Notes: a model not told the origin generated them from the sequence alone. 64,000 bases of DNA from Agrobacterium cucumeris (GCF_030036535.1 NZ_CP080388.1:1669001-1733000), one strand, 5' to 3'. Shown: positions 24,991-34,074, counted from the stretch's first letter. Numbers and translations: made by a program.

Positions 24991-25931
24991 ATTCCAAAGG
25001 CGTTCTGCGCAGGCAACCCTGGATCATCACCCTCGTCGTTCTGGCCGTTCTCGTTGCCGTGAACACGTTTTTGCAGCCATCCTTCGTTCAGCCCTCCGTG
25101 CTGCAATCGAACCTGACGACGTTTTTGCCGCTGATCCTGGTCGCCATCGGCCAGACCTACGTCATTCTGGCCGGAGATATCGATCTTTCAGTCGGCAGCA
25201 TCGTGGCGCTCGCCAATGTCGTCACCGTCAGCGTCATCGCCGCACTCGGCGGCACGACGGGTGCTGTCTTCGCCGGCATGGCGGCGGGTGCGGCTGTCGG
25301 GCTGCTGTGTGGACTGGTCAATGGTTTCTTCATTTCCGGCCTGCGCTTCCAGCCTATCGTCACCACTTTCGCGACCGGTATCATCTTCGCCGGTCTGGCG
25401 ATCTGGGTCTTGCCGCAGGCAGGTCTTCCGGTGCCGGAAGCCTATTGGCAGACCTATTCCGGCAGCTTCATCGGCCTGCCCTTCGTGCTGTGGGTACTGC
25501 TGGCGGGCATCGCCTTCACGCTGATCGTGTCGCGCATTCCTTTCCACACGCATCTGCTTGCCGCCGGTGGCAATCGCACCGGCGCCTTCCAGACGGGTCT
25601 GCGCCTTTCCGGCATCCGCATCGGCGCATATATGATCTCCGGCCTGTTTTCGGCGCTGGCAGCGCTGTGCCTGACGGGCGAAACCGCCTCGGGCGACCCG
25701 CTGCTCGGCGCAAGTCTGGCGTTGTCTTCCATCTCGGCGGTGGTTCTGGGCGGCACCGCATTGTCCGGCGGTTTCGGCAGCTCGACCGGGTCGATTGCCG
25801 GCGCGCTGGTGCTGGGCATGATCGGCAATGTGATTTTCTTTGCGGGCCTGCCTTTCGAGTACCAGACACTGGTGCAGGGTTTGATCGTGCTGACGGCGCT
25901 GGCCGGCGGTGTTCTGGTGACGAGGCGTTGA
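24987..25931 (+). CDS. Sugar ABC importer permease 1
   Basis: A 314-residue RbsC-type permease (BPD_transp_2) with eight to ten hydrophobic helices. Typical motifs are the GDIDLSVGSIVALANVV region and, late in the protein, LGGTALSGGFGSSTGSIAGA. It overlaps the ATPase gene by an ATGA and is followed by a second, related permease after one base, so the importer probably uses a heterodimeric channel. Confidence 0.9.
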   Translation: MNSKGVLRRQPWIITLVVLAVLVAVNTFLQPSFVQPSVLQSNLTTFLPLILVAIGQTYVILAGDIDLSVGSIVALANVVTVSVIAALGGTTGAVFAGMAAGAAVGLLCGLVNGFFISGLRFQPIVTTFATGIIFAGLAIWVLPQAGLPVPEAYWQTYSGSFIGLPFVLWVLLAGIAFTLIVSRIPFHTHLLAAGGNRTGAFQTGLRLSGIRIGAYMISGLFSALAALCLTGETASGDPLLGASLALSSISAVVLGGTALSGGFGSSTGSIAGALVLGMIGNVIFFAGLPFEYQTLVQGLIVLTALAGGVLVTRR

Positions 25932-25932
25932 T

Positions 25933-26901
25933 ATGACCAATCCCGGCTTGCAAATCAAAACCCTCCTCACCGATCCCCTGACCATCGCCATTGGTGCATC
26001 GGCCTTCCTGCTGCTGGTCGGCGAATTGCTGTCGCCCGGCTTCGCGCAAGGCTCGCAGATCGTGCGGCTGCTGACGATTGCCGCCATTCTCGGCATCGTC
26101 GCGGCGGGCCAGAACCTCGTCATTCTCGGCGGCCGTGAAGGCATCGATCTTTCCGTCGGCGCGATGATCTCGCTTGGTGCCGTTCTTGCCGGTAATATGA
26201 TGAACGGCCAGAATGCCGGCATTCCGCTCGCCATTCTCGTTGCCGGCGGCATTCCCTTCCTGATCGGCCTCATCAACGGCCTCGGCATCACCTTCGTGCG
26301 CATTCCGCCGCTGGTCATGACGCTTGGCATGACGGCCGTCATTCAGGGCGGGCTGGTCGTTTATTCGCAGGGCGTTCCATCAGGTGCGGCAGCGCCCCTG
26401 CTGGCGGGTTTCATCAACCGTCCGCTCATTTTCGGTATTCCCGGCGTACTCTTCGTCTGGCTAGGCATCGCCGCGATCATGCTCTTCGTGCTGCGCCGCA
26501 CCGCCTTCGGTTTCGCCATCTACGCCATCGGCTCCAACGAGCGGGCGGCGACGCTTACCGGATTGCCCGTCTCTTTGATCCGCACGCTGCTTTATGGCCT
26601 TTCCGGCCTGTTTGCCGGGCTGACCGGGGTGTGCGTCATCGGTTACACCGGCACATCCTTCATCTCCGTCGGCGACCGATATGTGCTTCCGTCGATCATT
26701 GCTGTTGTCATCGGCGGCACCTCGCTTGCCGGCGGTGCGGGTGGATATGTCGGAACCATGGCCGGGGCAGTTGCGCTCACCATTCTGCAAAGCGTACTGA
26801 TAACGCTCAACCTCGATGTATGGGCACGGCAGATCATATTCGGTGTCACGTTGCTAGCGCTGATGCTGCTTTATGGCCGCCAAAAGCAGTTGCGTGTGTG
26901 A
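25933..26901 (+). CDS. Sugar ABC importer permease 2
   Basis: A 322-residue paralogue of the preceding permease, again of the RbsC type. It has GREGIDLSVGAMISLGAVL near residue 70 and IGGTSLAGGAGGYVGTMAGA near 260. Directly downstream of permease 1 and three bases ahead of the lacI gene. The pair of permeases is less common than an RbsC homodimer. Confidence 0.9.
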   Translation: MTNPGLQIKTLLTDPLTIAIGASAFLLLVGELLSPGFAQGSQIVRLLTIAAILGIVAAGQNLVILGGREGIDLSVGAMISLGAVLAGNMMNGQNAGIPLAILVAGGIPFLIGLINGLGITFVRIPPLVMTLGMTAVIQGGLVVYSQGVPSGAAAPLLAGFINRPLIFGIPGVLFVWLGIAAIMLFVLRRTAFGFAIYAIGSNERAATLTGLPVSLIRTLLYGLSGLFAGLTGVCVIGYTGTSFISVGDRYVLPSIIAVVIGGTSLAGGAGGYVGTMAGAVALTILQSVLITLNLDVWARQIIFGVTLLALMLLYGRQKQLRV

Positions 26902-26904
26902 CAG

Positions 26905-27927
26905 ATGAGCAAAGACCAAGGTTCGAATATCAGGGAAGTTGCAGCTCTCGCGGGCGTTTCCATCGCGACCGTATCGCGGGCGCTGCAGCAACCCGACAAG
27001 GTTCGCCCGGAGACCCGCAAGAAGGTTTTCGACGCCGTGCGGCAGGCGAACTTCGTTCCCAATGCGCAGGCGGCCAGCTTCCGCCGCCAATCCAACAACA
27101 CTGTCATCCTTCTCGTTCGCGATATCGGCAACCCGTTTTATCTCGAAATCTACAAGGGCGTGGAAGAAGCGGCGGGCGAAGCGGGCTTCAAGGTGCTGAT
27201 GGGCGATGCCCGCAACGACGAGAACCGCGTGGCGACCCATATCGACATGGTGCGTCAGAAACATGCCGACGGGCTTATCCTGATGACCGGCCAGTTTCCC
27301 TCCGAGCTTCTCGATCAGGGCGACGCGCTGCCGCCGATCGTCATCGCGTCGGAGACGGTGCCCGGCCTCGCGCTGCCGACCGTCAAGGTGGACAACCGTG
27401 CCGCCTCCATGAATGCCATGCGGCACCTCATCGAGGCGGGGCATAAAGAGATCGTGCATCTGGCCGGTCCCGTCCCGGAAAGTCTGGCGCAGGAGCGTTT
27501 CGACGGGTACCGCGCAGCACTTGCCGAGGCTGGCATAACTTACACCGACGAACTGGTGGTGACGGGCGATTACAGCATCGAGGCTGGCCGTCAGGCGATA
27601 ACCGGCCTTCTCGAAGGCGGCATCGCCTTCACCGCGATCTTCGCATCGAGCGACCAGATGGCGATTGGCGCGATCAGCGAGTTGCGGGCGCGTGGGGTTT
27701 CGGTTCCGGCCGACGTCTCCGTCATCGGCTTCGACGACATCATCTTCGCCAATGCGTTTGAGCCGCCGTTGACGACGGTGCGCCAGCCCCGCCAGGAAAT
27801 GGGCCGCAGGGCCATGGCGCTGATGGTGGACAGATTGAACGGAAAACGCACGGCTGAAACCATCGTGCTGGATACGGAACTGGTGGTGCGCGGCTCGGTC
27901 GCGCCCTGCCGCCCGCCGCATCGGTAG
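26905..27927 (+). CDS. LacI family repressor of the sugar/glycoside operon
   Basis: A 340-residue LacI/GalR repressor. The helix-turn-helix is at residues 9-28 (IREVAALAGVSIATVSRALQ), then hinge FVPNAQAASFRRQ and a sugar-binding core (NTVILLVRDIGNPFYLEIYK onward). Embedded in the operon it probably regulates: two LacI-type operators overlap the promoter 4.6 kb upstream at 22289-22336. The inducer would be the imported sugar or a pathway intermediate. Confidence 0.88.
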   Translation: MSKDQGSNIREVAALAGVSIATVSRALQQPDKVRPETRKKVFDAVRQANFVPNAQAASFRRQSNNTVILLVRDIGNPFYLEIYKGVEEAAGEAGFKVLMGDARNDENRVATHIDMVRQKHADGLILMTGQFPSELLDQGDALPPIVIASETVPGLALPTVKVDNRAASMNAMRHLIEAGHKEIVHLAGPVPESLAQERFDGYRAALAEAGITYTDELVVTGDYSIEAGRQAITGLLEGGIAFTAIFASSDQMAIGAISELRARGVSVPADVSVIGFDDIIFANAFEPPLTTVRQPRQEMGRRAMALMVDRLNGKRTAETIVLDTELVVRGSVAPCRPPHR

Positions 27928-27960
27928 CGGCCAGACTGTGAATGCAAGGAGTGTAAGGAC

Positions 27961-29010
27961 ATGAAGACGATCAAAGGCCCGGCAATTTTCCTCGCGCAAT
28001 TTGCCGGAGACGAGGCCCCTTTCGACACGCTCGACAATCTCGGCCAATGGGCGGCTTCGCTCGGTTACAAGGGCATTCAGGTGCCGACCGATCCCAAACT
28101 CTTCGATCTGGAAAAGGCCGCCGCCTCCAGGACCTATTGCGACGATATCAAGGGCCGTCTGGCCGAGATCGGCGTCGAGGTCACCGAGCTTTCGACACAT
28201 ATTCAGGGCCAGCTTGTCGCCGTTCATCCCGTTTATGATGAAATGTTCGATGGTTTCGCGCCGCCTGAACTGCGCGGCAAACCGCAGGCGCGGCAGGAAT
28301 GGGCCGTCAATCAGCTGAAGTGTGCGGCGAAGGCGTCGCAGTATCTTGGCCTCAAGAGCCATGCGACTTTCTCCGGCGCGCTTGCCTGGCCGTTCGTCTA
28401 TCCGTGGCCGCAGCGTCCGGCCGGGCTTGTCGAAATGGCTTTCGCCGAACTGGGCAAGCGTTGGACACCCATTCTCGATACATTCGAGGAGAACGGCGTC
28501 GATCTCTGCTACGAGCTGCATCCGGGTGAGGACCTGCATGACGGCGTCACCTTCGAGCGTTTTCTTGAGGCGACCGGCAATCATTCGCGCGCCAACATCC
28601 TCTATGATCCCTCGCATTTCGTGCTTCAGGCGATGGATTATCTTGAGTTCATCGACATCTACCACGAGCGCATCCGCGCCTTTCACGTCAAGGATGCCGA
28701 GTTCAATCCGACCGGCCGTTCCGGCGTTTATGGCGGTTATCAGAACTGGGTCGACCGGCCGGGACGTTTCCGTTCGCTCGGCGACGGGCATGTCGATTTC
28801 GGCGCGGTGTTTTCCAAGCTGACCCAATATGATTTCGAAGGTTGGGCGGTGCTGGAGTGGGAATGCGCGCTGAAACACCCGGAAGACGGCGCGCGTGAAG
28901 GCGCAAGCTTCATTGAAAATCACATCATCCGCGTGACGGAGCGGGCCTTCGACGATTTCGCCAAAAGCGGCATCGATGATGCCGCCAATCGCCGCCTTCT
29001 TGGACTTTGA
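27961..29010 (+). CDS. Sugar phosphate isomerase/epimerase family TIM barrel, cytoplasmic
   Basis: A 349-residue xylose-isomerase-like (AP endonuclease 2 family) TIM barrel without a signal peptide. The divalent-metal ligands are visible at strand ends: E in LCYELHPGEDLHDG, D and H in ILYDPSHFVLQ, H in RAFHVKDAEF and E in AVLEWECAL. Such proteins epimerise or isomerise sugars, and relatives act on 3-keto-glycosides by beta-elimination or C2 epimerisation. Its neighbours (Gfo/Idh/MocA dehydrogenase, GMC 3-dehydrogenase, exported paralogue) favour the keto-glycoside role, but this is inference. Confidence 0.85.
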   Translation: MKTIKGPAIFLAQFAGDEAPFDTLDNLGQWAASLGYKGIQVPTDPKLFDLEKAAASRTYCDDIKGRLAEIGVEVTELSTHIQGQLVAVHPVYDEMFDGFAPPELRGKPQARQEWAVNQLKCAAKASQYLGLKSHATFSGALAWPFVYPWPQRPAGLVEMAFAELGKRWTPILDTFEENGVDLCYELHPGEDLHDGVTFERFLEATGNHSRANILYDPSHFVLQAMDYLEFIDIYHERIRAFHVKDAEFNPTGRSGVYGGYQNWVDRPGRFRSLGDGHVDFGAVFSKLTQYDFEGWAVLEWECALKHPEDGAREGASFIENHIIRVTERAFDDFAKSGIDDAANRRLLGL

Positions 29011-29021
29011 AAGGGATAGCC

Positions 29022-30191
29022 ATGTCCTCCGCTACAAAGAAATTCGATAGCCGCCGTATTCGTCTCGGCATGGCCGGTGGTGGTCAGGGTGCCTTTATCG
29101 GTGCCGTGCACCGCATCGCGGCCCGGCTGGATGACCGTTACGAGCTGGTGGCCGGCGCGCTTTCCTCCGATCCCGCGCGTGCTAGCGCTTCGGCAACCCT
29201 GCTGGGCATTGCGCCGGAGCGCTCCTATGCCTCGTTCGAGGAAATGGCGGCATCCGAGGCTGGTCGGGAAGATGGCATCGAGGCGGTCGCCATCGTCACC
29301 CCCAACCATCTGCATTTTGCTCCGTCCAAGGCATTTCTCGACGCCGGCATCCACGTCATCTGCGACAAGCCGGTGACCGCGACGCTGGAAGAGGCGAAGG
29401 CGCTTGCCGAGATCGTCAGGGCGTCCGACAGGTTGTTCATCCTGACGCACAACTACACCGGCTACGCGATGCTGCGGCAGATGCGCGAGATGATCGCCGA
29501 TGGATCCATAGGCAAGCTGCGCCACGTCCAGGCCGAATATGCGCAGGACTGGCTGACCGAAGCCGTCGAAAAGACGGGTGCGAAGGGTGCGGAATGGCGC
29601 ACCGACCCCAGCCGCTCCGGCGCCGGCGGTGCAATCGGCGATATCGGCACCCATGCCTTCAACGCCGCTGCCTTCGTCACGGGCGAAATCCCGACAAGCC
29701 TTTATGCCGATCTGACGTCGTTCGTTCCGGGCCGGCAGCTGGATGACAGCGCCAATATTCTGCTGCGTTATGAAAGCGGCGCCAAGGGGATGCTCTGGGC
29801 GAGCCAGATCGCGGTCGGCAATGAAAACGCGCTGTCGCTGCGGGTCTATGGCGATAAAGGCGGGCTTGAATGGCACCACCGGGTGCCGGACGAGCTGTGG
29901 TTCACGCCTTATGGCGAACCCAAGCGGCTTATCACCCGCAACGGCGCAGGCGCAGGTGCTGCCGCCAACCGTGTCAGCCGCGTGCCATCCGGACACCCAG
30001 AGGGATATCTCGAGGGTTTTGCGACGATTTACCGTGAAGCCGCAGATGCAATCATCGCAAAAAGGGAGGGAAAGACAGCCGCCGGGGATGTGATTTACCC
30101 CGGCATAGAGGACGGCCTTGCGGGTCTCGCATTCATCGATGCGGCCGTGCGGTCCAGTGGGACCTCGTCCTGGGTAGGGATCGACATCTAG
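29022..30191 (+). CDS. Gfo/Idh/MocA family oxidoreductase
   Basis: A 389-residue NAD(P)-dependent sugar dehydrogenase. Rossmann motif GMAGGGQGAFIGAVH (near residue 14), second-domain CDKPVTATLEEA (the EKP-like motif whose Lys is catalytic) and GGAIGDIGTHAFN (the Asp/His motif of the C-terminal domain). No signal peptide, so cytoplasmic. The ATG at 29022 follows AAGGGA. By position it should reduce a 3-keto sugar back to the free sugar, or oxidise the glycoside, working with the isomerase at 27961. Confidence 0.88.
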   Translation: MSSATKKFDSRRIRLGMAGGGQGAFIGAVHRIAARLDDRYELVAGALSSDPARASASATLLGIAPERSYASFEEMAASEAGREDGIEAVAIVTPNHLHFAPSKAFLDAGIHVICDKPVTATLEEAKALAEIVRASDRLFILTHNYTGYAMLRQMREMIADGSIGKLRHVQAEYAQDWLTEAVEKTGAKGAEWRTDPSRSGAGGAIGDIGTHAFNAAAFVTGEIPTSLYADLTSFVPGRQLDDSANILLRYESGAKGMLWASQIAVGNENALSLRVYGDKGGLEWHHRVPDELWFTPYGEPKRLITRNGAGAGAAANRVSRVPSGHPEGYLEGFATIYREAADAIIAKREGKTAAGDVIYPGIEDGLAGLAFIDAAVRSSGTSSWVGIDI

Positions 30192-30320
30192 ATCATCGCT
30201 TATCGAGGACGGACGACGCAGGGCACAGGAGGTGGTGCCCGGCATAACCTGGCCAGGAGGCCGGGAAAGGCGTGGGCACACGTGTCGTCACATTGATCAA
30301 ACGGAAAGGGAGTTACGCGT

Positions 30321-31175
30321 TTGAAAACGTTCAAGTCAAAATTCGTGAAGATGGCAGCCGTCGTCGCATTGGCGGCCGGCATCACGAACCCGGTTCTGGC
30401 CGAAGACAGCAAGACGCTGCCGATAGCCGCGCAGATGTACACATTGCGCAACGCGGGAACGCTTGAGGAGCAGCTTGCCATTCTCAACCGCGCCGGCGTT
30501 TCGGCAGTTGAAACGGTGGATATGCAGAAGGTCAGCGCCAGCGAGCTGAACGCGCTTCTGGAAAAGCACAAGATCAAGGTCATTTCCTCGCATGTGCCGA
30601 TCGACAAGCTGCGCGGCAACCTCGATGACGTCATCACCGAGCAGAAAGCCGTCGGCAATCCTGTTGTCACCGTGCCTTTCCTGAAGCCGGAAGACCGCCC
30701 GAAGGACGCCGCGGGCTGGACCGCCTTTGGCAAGGAACTTGGTGGTTATGCGGACAAGCTGTCTGCGGCGGGCCTCTCCATGGCCTACCACAATCATGAC
30801 TTTGAAATGGTCAAGTTCGATGACAAGACGGCACTTGAGCTGCTGCTCGATGCTGCCGGCCCGAAACTGCAGAGCGAGCTCGATGTCGCCTGGGTGGCGC
30901 GCAGCGGCAATGATCCGGCCGCGTTCCTCGGCACCTTGAAGGGCCGGGTATTTGCCATCCATGCCAAGGACAACGCGCCTGCGGGCACGGCGGAAAACGA
31001 GCGCGGCTTTGCCACACTCGGCACCGGCGTTCTCGACTGGAAGGCAATTCTGCCGGCGGCCAAGCAGGCCGGCGTCAAGTGGTTCATCCTTGAGCACGAC
31101 CTTCCGCTCGATGCCGAAGCTGTCGTGACCAAGGGCAATGCGTTCCTCAATGAACGTCTTCCGACCCTTCAGTAA
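30321..31175 (+). CDS. Exported sugar isomerase/epimerase-fold protein
   Basis: A 284-residue xylose-isomerase-like TIM barrel with a Sec signal peptide: KFVKMAAVVALAAGITNPVL and a cleavage site near LAED (about residue 27). Metal ligands are present: the MAYHNHDFEM histidines, ELDVAWVARSG, FAIHAKDNA and KWFILEHDLP. The start is a TTG at 30321 behind AAAGGGAG. A secreted member of this normally cytoplasmic fold, beside a periplasmic glycoside 3-dehydrogenase, points to a periplasmic 3-keto-glycoside lyase or hydrolase. Activity is not proven by motifs. It is 129 bases after the Gfo/Idh/MocA gene. Confidence 0.83.
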   Translation: MKTFKSKFVKMAAVVALAAGITNPVLAEDSKTLPIAAQMYTLRNAGTLEEQLAILNRAGVSAVETVDMQKVSASELNALLEKHKIKVISSHVPIDKLRGNLDDVITEQKAVGNPVVTVPFLKPEDRPKDAAGWTAFGKELGGYADKLSAAGLSMAYHNHDFEMVKFDDKTALELLLDAAGPKLQSELDVAWVARSGNDPAAFLGTLKGRVFAIHAKDNAPAGTAENERGFATLGTGVLDWKAILPAAKQAGVKWFILEHDLPLDAEAVVTKGNAFLNERLPTLQ

Positions 31176-31201
31176 TCACTGCCAGTAAAACCAGAACCGC
31201 T

Positions 31202-31225
31202 CCCCGGCGGCCGGTTTCGCCGGGG
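31202..31225 (+). other. Intercistronic hairpin before the GMC dehydrogenase
   Basis: CCCCGGCG and CGCCGGGG form a perfect 8-bp stem with an 8-base loop, without a following T-run. It probably stabilises the upstream message or partly separates the exported isomerase from the dehydrogenase genes rather than ending transcription. Confidence 0.45.
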
Positions 31226-31323
31226 CGCATGAGGTTCGACAGACGCATGGCCAGTTTCCGCCGCACCGCGACGGGAAGTGCTTCGTCTCGTCGTTTTTTC
31301 CAAGTCACATCGGAGGAGTTATC

Positions 31324-33009
31324 ATGGCAAACAATCATTATGATGCGATTGTTGTCGGCTCGGGCATCAGTGGAGGCTGGGCCGCGAAGGAACTCACGCA
31401 AAAGGGCCTGAAGGTCCTGATGCTGGAGCGCGGCCGGAACATCGAGCACATCACCGACTATCAGAATGCGGACAAGGAGGCCTGGGACTACCCCCACCGC
31501 AACCGCGCCACGCAGGAGATGAAGGCGAAATACCCCGTTCTCAGCCGTGACTACCTGCTGGAAGAAGCAACGCTTGGCATGTGGGCCGATGAGCAGGAAA
31601 CACCCTATGTCGAAGAAAAGCGCTTCGACTGGTTCCGCGGTTATCATGTCGGTGGTCGCTCGCTGCTCTGGGGACGCCAGACCTATCGCTGGTCACAGAC
31701 CGATTTCGAGGCCAATGCGAAAGACGGTATCGCCGTTGACTGGCCCATCCGATATGAGGATGTTTCCCCCTGGTATGATTATGTCGAGCGTTTTGCCGGC
31801 ATCTCCGGCAGCCGTGAGGGGCTGGATATTCTTCCCGATGGCGAATTCCTGCCGCCCATTCCGCTCAATTTCGTCGAGCAGGATGTCGCAAGCCGGCTGA
31901 AGAAGGTGTTCAATGGCACGCGCCACCTCATCAATTCGCGTTGCGCCAACATCACCCAGGAGCTTCCCGACCAGGAGCGCACGCGCTGTCAGTTCCGCAA
32001 CAAGTGTCGGCTGGGCTGTCCCTTCGGTGGCTATTTCAGCACGCAGGCCTCGACCCTGCCTGCGGCGGTCGCCACCGGCAATCTGACGCTCAGGCCTTTC
32101 TCCATCGTCAAGGAAATCTTGTACGACAAGGACAAGAAGAAGGCGCGTGGCGTCGAGATCATCGATGCCGAGACGAACCTGACCTATGAATACACCGCCG
32201 ACATCATCTTCCTCAACGCTTCGACGCTGAACTCGACCTGGGTGCTGATGAACTCGGCCACCGATGTCTGGGAAGGCGGGCTTGGAAGCAGCTCGGGCGA
32301 ACTCGGCCACAACGTGATGGACCACCATTTCCGGATGGGTGCCACCGGCCAGGTGGAAGGCTTCGAGGATTTCTACTTCAAGGGTCGCCGCCCGGCGGGC
32401 TTCTACATTCCGCGTTTCCGCAACACCGGCGACGACAAGCGCAAATATCTGCGTGGTTTCGGGTATCAGGGCTCGGCCAGCCGTTCGCGCTGGGAGCGGG
32501 AAATCGCCGAACTGAACATCGGCGCCGACTACAAGGAGGCCCTGACCGAGCCGGGTGGCTGGACCATCGGCATGACCGCTTTCGGCGAAATGCTGCCCTA
32601 TCATGAGAACCGCGTGAAACTGGATCATGAGAAGAAGGACAAGTGGGGCCTGCCGGTCCTGTCAATGAATGTCGAGATGAAGCAGAACGAACTCGATATG
32701 CGCGAAGACATGGTCAATGACGCCGTCGAGATGTTCGAGGCGGTTGGCATCAAGAACGTCAAACCCTCCAGGGGCAGTTACGCCCCCGGCATGGGCATTC
32801 ATGAAATGGGAACAGCCCGCATGGGGCGTGACCCGAAAACCTCCGTCCTCAACGGCAACAACCAGGTCTGGGATGCGCCCAACGTCTTTGTCACCGATGG
32901 CGCGTGCATGACTTCGGCCTCCTGTGTCAACCCGTCCCTGACCTACATGGCGCTGACGGCGCGTGCGGCCGATTTTGCCGTTTCCGAACGCAAGAAGGGG
33001 AACCTGTGA
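31324..33009 (+). CDS. GMC oxidoreductase, glucoside 3-dehydrogenase catalytic subunit
   Basis: A 561-residue FAD enzyme of the GMC family. FAD motif DAIVVGSGISGGWAAKEL (residues 7-24), Cys cluster C222-x5-C228-x3-C232 (CQFRNKCRLGC), which matches the 3Fe-4S ligands of cytochrome-linked glucose/glucoside dehydrogenases, and the C-terminal HEMGTARMG and SASCVNPSLTYMAL motifs with the catalytic His/Asn region. It should oxidise C3 of glucosides to 3-ketoglucosides, the reaction behind the Agrobacterium 3-ketolactose test. It has no signal peptide of its own and is probably carried out by the small subunit encoded next (TGATG overlap). A cytochrome c gene follows. Confidence 0.87.
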   Translation: MANNHYDAIVVGSGISGGWAAKELTQKGLKVLMLERGRNIEHITDYQNADKEAWDYPHRNRATQEMKAKYPVLSRDYLLEEATLGMWADEQETPYVEEKRFDWFRGYHVGGRSLLWGRQTYRWSQTDFEANAKDGIAVDWPIRYEDVSPWYDYVERFAGISGSREGLDILPDGEFLPPIPLNFVEQDVASRLKKVFNGTRHLINSRCANITQELPDQERTRCQFRNKCRLGCPFGGYFSTQASTLPAAVATGNLTLRPFSIVKEILYDKDKKKARGVEIIDAETNLTYEYTADIIFLNASTLNSTWVLMNSATDVWEGGLGSSSGELGHNVMDHHFRMGATGQVEGFEDFYFKGRRPAGFYIPRFRNTGDDKRKYLRGFGYQGSASRSRWEREIAELNIGADYKEALTEPGGWTIGMTAFGEMLPYHENRVKLDHEKKDKWGLPVLSMNVEMKQNELDMREDMVNDAVEMFEAVGIKNVKPSRGSYAPGMGIHEMGTARMGRDPKTSVLNGNNQVWDAPNVFVTDGACMTSASCVNPSLTYMALTARAADFAVSERKKGNL

Positions 33010-33569
33010 TGAACAGACGCGAACTGCTGAAACTGATAGCCATTGCCACGGGTCTTCCGCTGATCGGCGCGGATATTCTGACGGCCGCCGAAAACGCTAC
33101 CAAACCAGCCGGTGGTGCTCATGTCTTCACCGCGGAAGAAATCCGGTTTCTGGACGAGGTGGCGGAAACCATCATTCCCCGCACCTCCACGCCGGGTGCG
33201 AAGGATGCTGAAGTGGGAGCATTCATGGCCGTCTATGCGGCCGATTGTTATACCGATGAACAACGGACACTCTTCCTTTCGGCAATTTCCGATATCGAAA
33301 AGCGCAGCCAGACCGACCACAAGAAGGGCTTTCTGGAACTGACGCCAGAACAGCGGCAGGCGCTGCTTGCCGCGCTGGACAAGCAGGCCAAGGCGGAACA
33401 GACGCCGGTAAAACCGCACGCCTTCACGCTGGTCAAACAGCTGACGCTGCTTGGTTTCTTCACCTCGAAGATCGGCGCTACGGAAGTGCTCGTTTATGAC
33501 GAAATTCCCGGCGGTTTCGAAGACCGCGTTCCCTATAAGAAGGGCACGCCCGCCTGGGGCACGACCTGA
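33009..33569 (+). CDS. Gluconate 2-dehydrogenase subunit 3-like small subunit
   Basis: A 186-residue small (gamma) subunit of FAD dehydrogenase complexes. It begins MNRRELLKLIAIATGLPL, an Arg-Arg plus hydrophobic segment of Tat type, so it can carry the folded catalytic subunit across the membrane. The body has FTAEEIRFLDEVAETIIPRT and GFFTSKIGATEVL, typical of the family. The ATG overlaps the GMC stop codon, which supports 1:1 coupled expression. An in-frame upstream start at 32904 inside the GMC gene is rejected. Confidence 0.88.
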   Translation: MNRRELLKLIAIATGLPLIGADILTAAENATKPAGGAHVFTAEEIRFLDEVAETIIPRTSTPGAKDAEVGAFMAVYAADCYTDEQRTLFLSAISDIEKRSQTDHKKGFLELTPEQRQALLAALDKQAKAEQTPVKPHAFTLVKQLTLLGFFTSKIGATEVLVYDEIPGGFEDRVPYKKGTPAWGTT

Positions 33570-33582
33570 ACAGAGCAACCTC

Positions 33583-33610
33583 CGGCCCGTCCGCTTTTGC
33601 GGGCGGGCCG
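33583..33610 (+). other. Hairpin between dehydrogenase small subunit and cytochrome c
   Basis: CGGCCCGTCCGC and GCGGGCGGGCCG form a 12-bp stem (one G-T pair) with a TTTT loop. Only TATTTAT follows, so termination would be weak. It probably sets the ratio of dehydrogenase to cytochrome mRNA. Confidence 0.5.
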
Positions 33611-33639
33611 TATTTATGCGGCAAGACAAGGATGACACG

Positions 33640-34035
33640 ATGCGCAAGACAATAATCATCGCGGCGGCAATGCTGACTGCAAGTGCCATTCCCGCTCTTT
33701 CGGAAGGCGATGTTGCCAAGGGGGAGGCGGTCTTCAAGCGCTGTTCCGCCTGCCACGCCATTGGCGAGGGCGCGAAAAACAGGGTCGGTCCGCAGCTTAA
33801 CGGCATCATCGGCCGCGCAGCAGGCGGCGTGGCGGACTATAATTATTCGGCAGCGATGAAAAAAGCGGGCGAGGACGGTCTTGTCTGGACGCCCGAAGAA
33901 TTGCGGGATTTCCTGAGCGCGCCGAAAAAGAAAATACCCGGAAACAAGATGGCGCTGGCCGGCATCAGCAAGCCGGAGGATCTGGACAATCTCATCGCCT
34001 ATATCGAAAGCGCGGCTTCGAAGCCGGCCGAGTGA
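33640..34035 (+). CDS. Periplasmic cytochrome c, electron acceptor of the 3-dehydrogenase
   Basis: A 131-residue class I cytochrome c. MRKTIIIAAAMLTASAIPAL is a Sec signal peptide. The heme motif C35-S-A-C38-H39 is followed by VGPQLNGIIGR and the likely axial M104 in GNKMALAGI. Last gene of the glycoside oxidation operon; in known glucoside 3-dehydrogenases a cytochrome c is the electron-transfer partner. The ATG at 33640 follows AAGGA; a longer in-frame reading that starts in the previous gene is rejected. Confidence 0.88.
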   Translation: MRKTIIIAAAMLTASAIPALSEGDVAKGEAVFKRCSACHAIGEGAKNRVGPQLNGIIGRAAGGVADYNYSAAMKKAGEDGLVWTPEELRDFLSAPKKKIPGNKMALAGISKPEDLDNLIAYIESAASKPAE

Positions 34036-34074
34036 CAGCGAAAAGCGGAGTACGTGGAGGTCGGCAGTACGCCC

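Noticed and set aside
26854..28923. 689-codon minus-strand frame opposite the lacI and isomerase genes
   Set aside because: Antisense shadow of two clear genes; no domain and no ribosome site.
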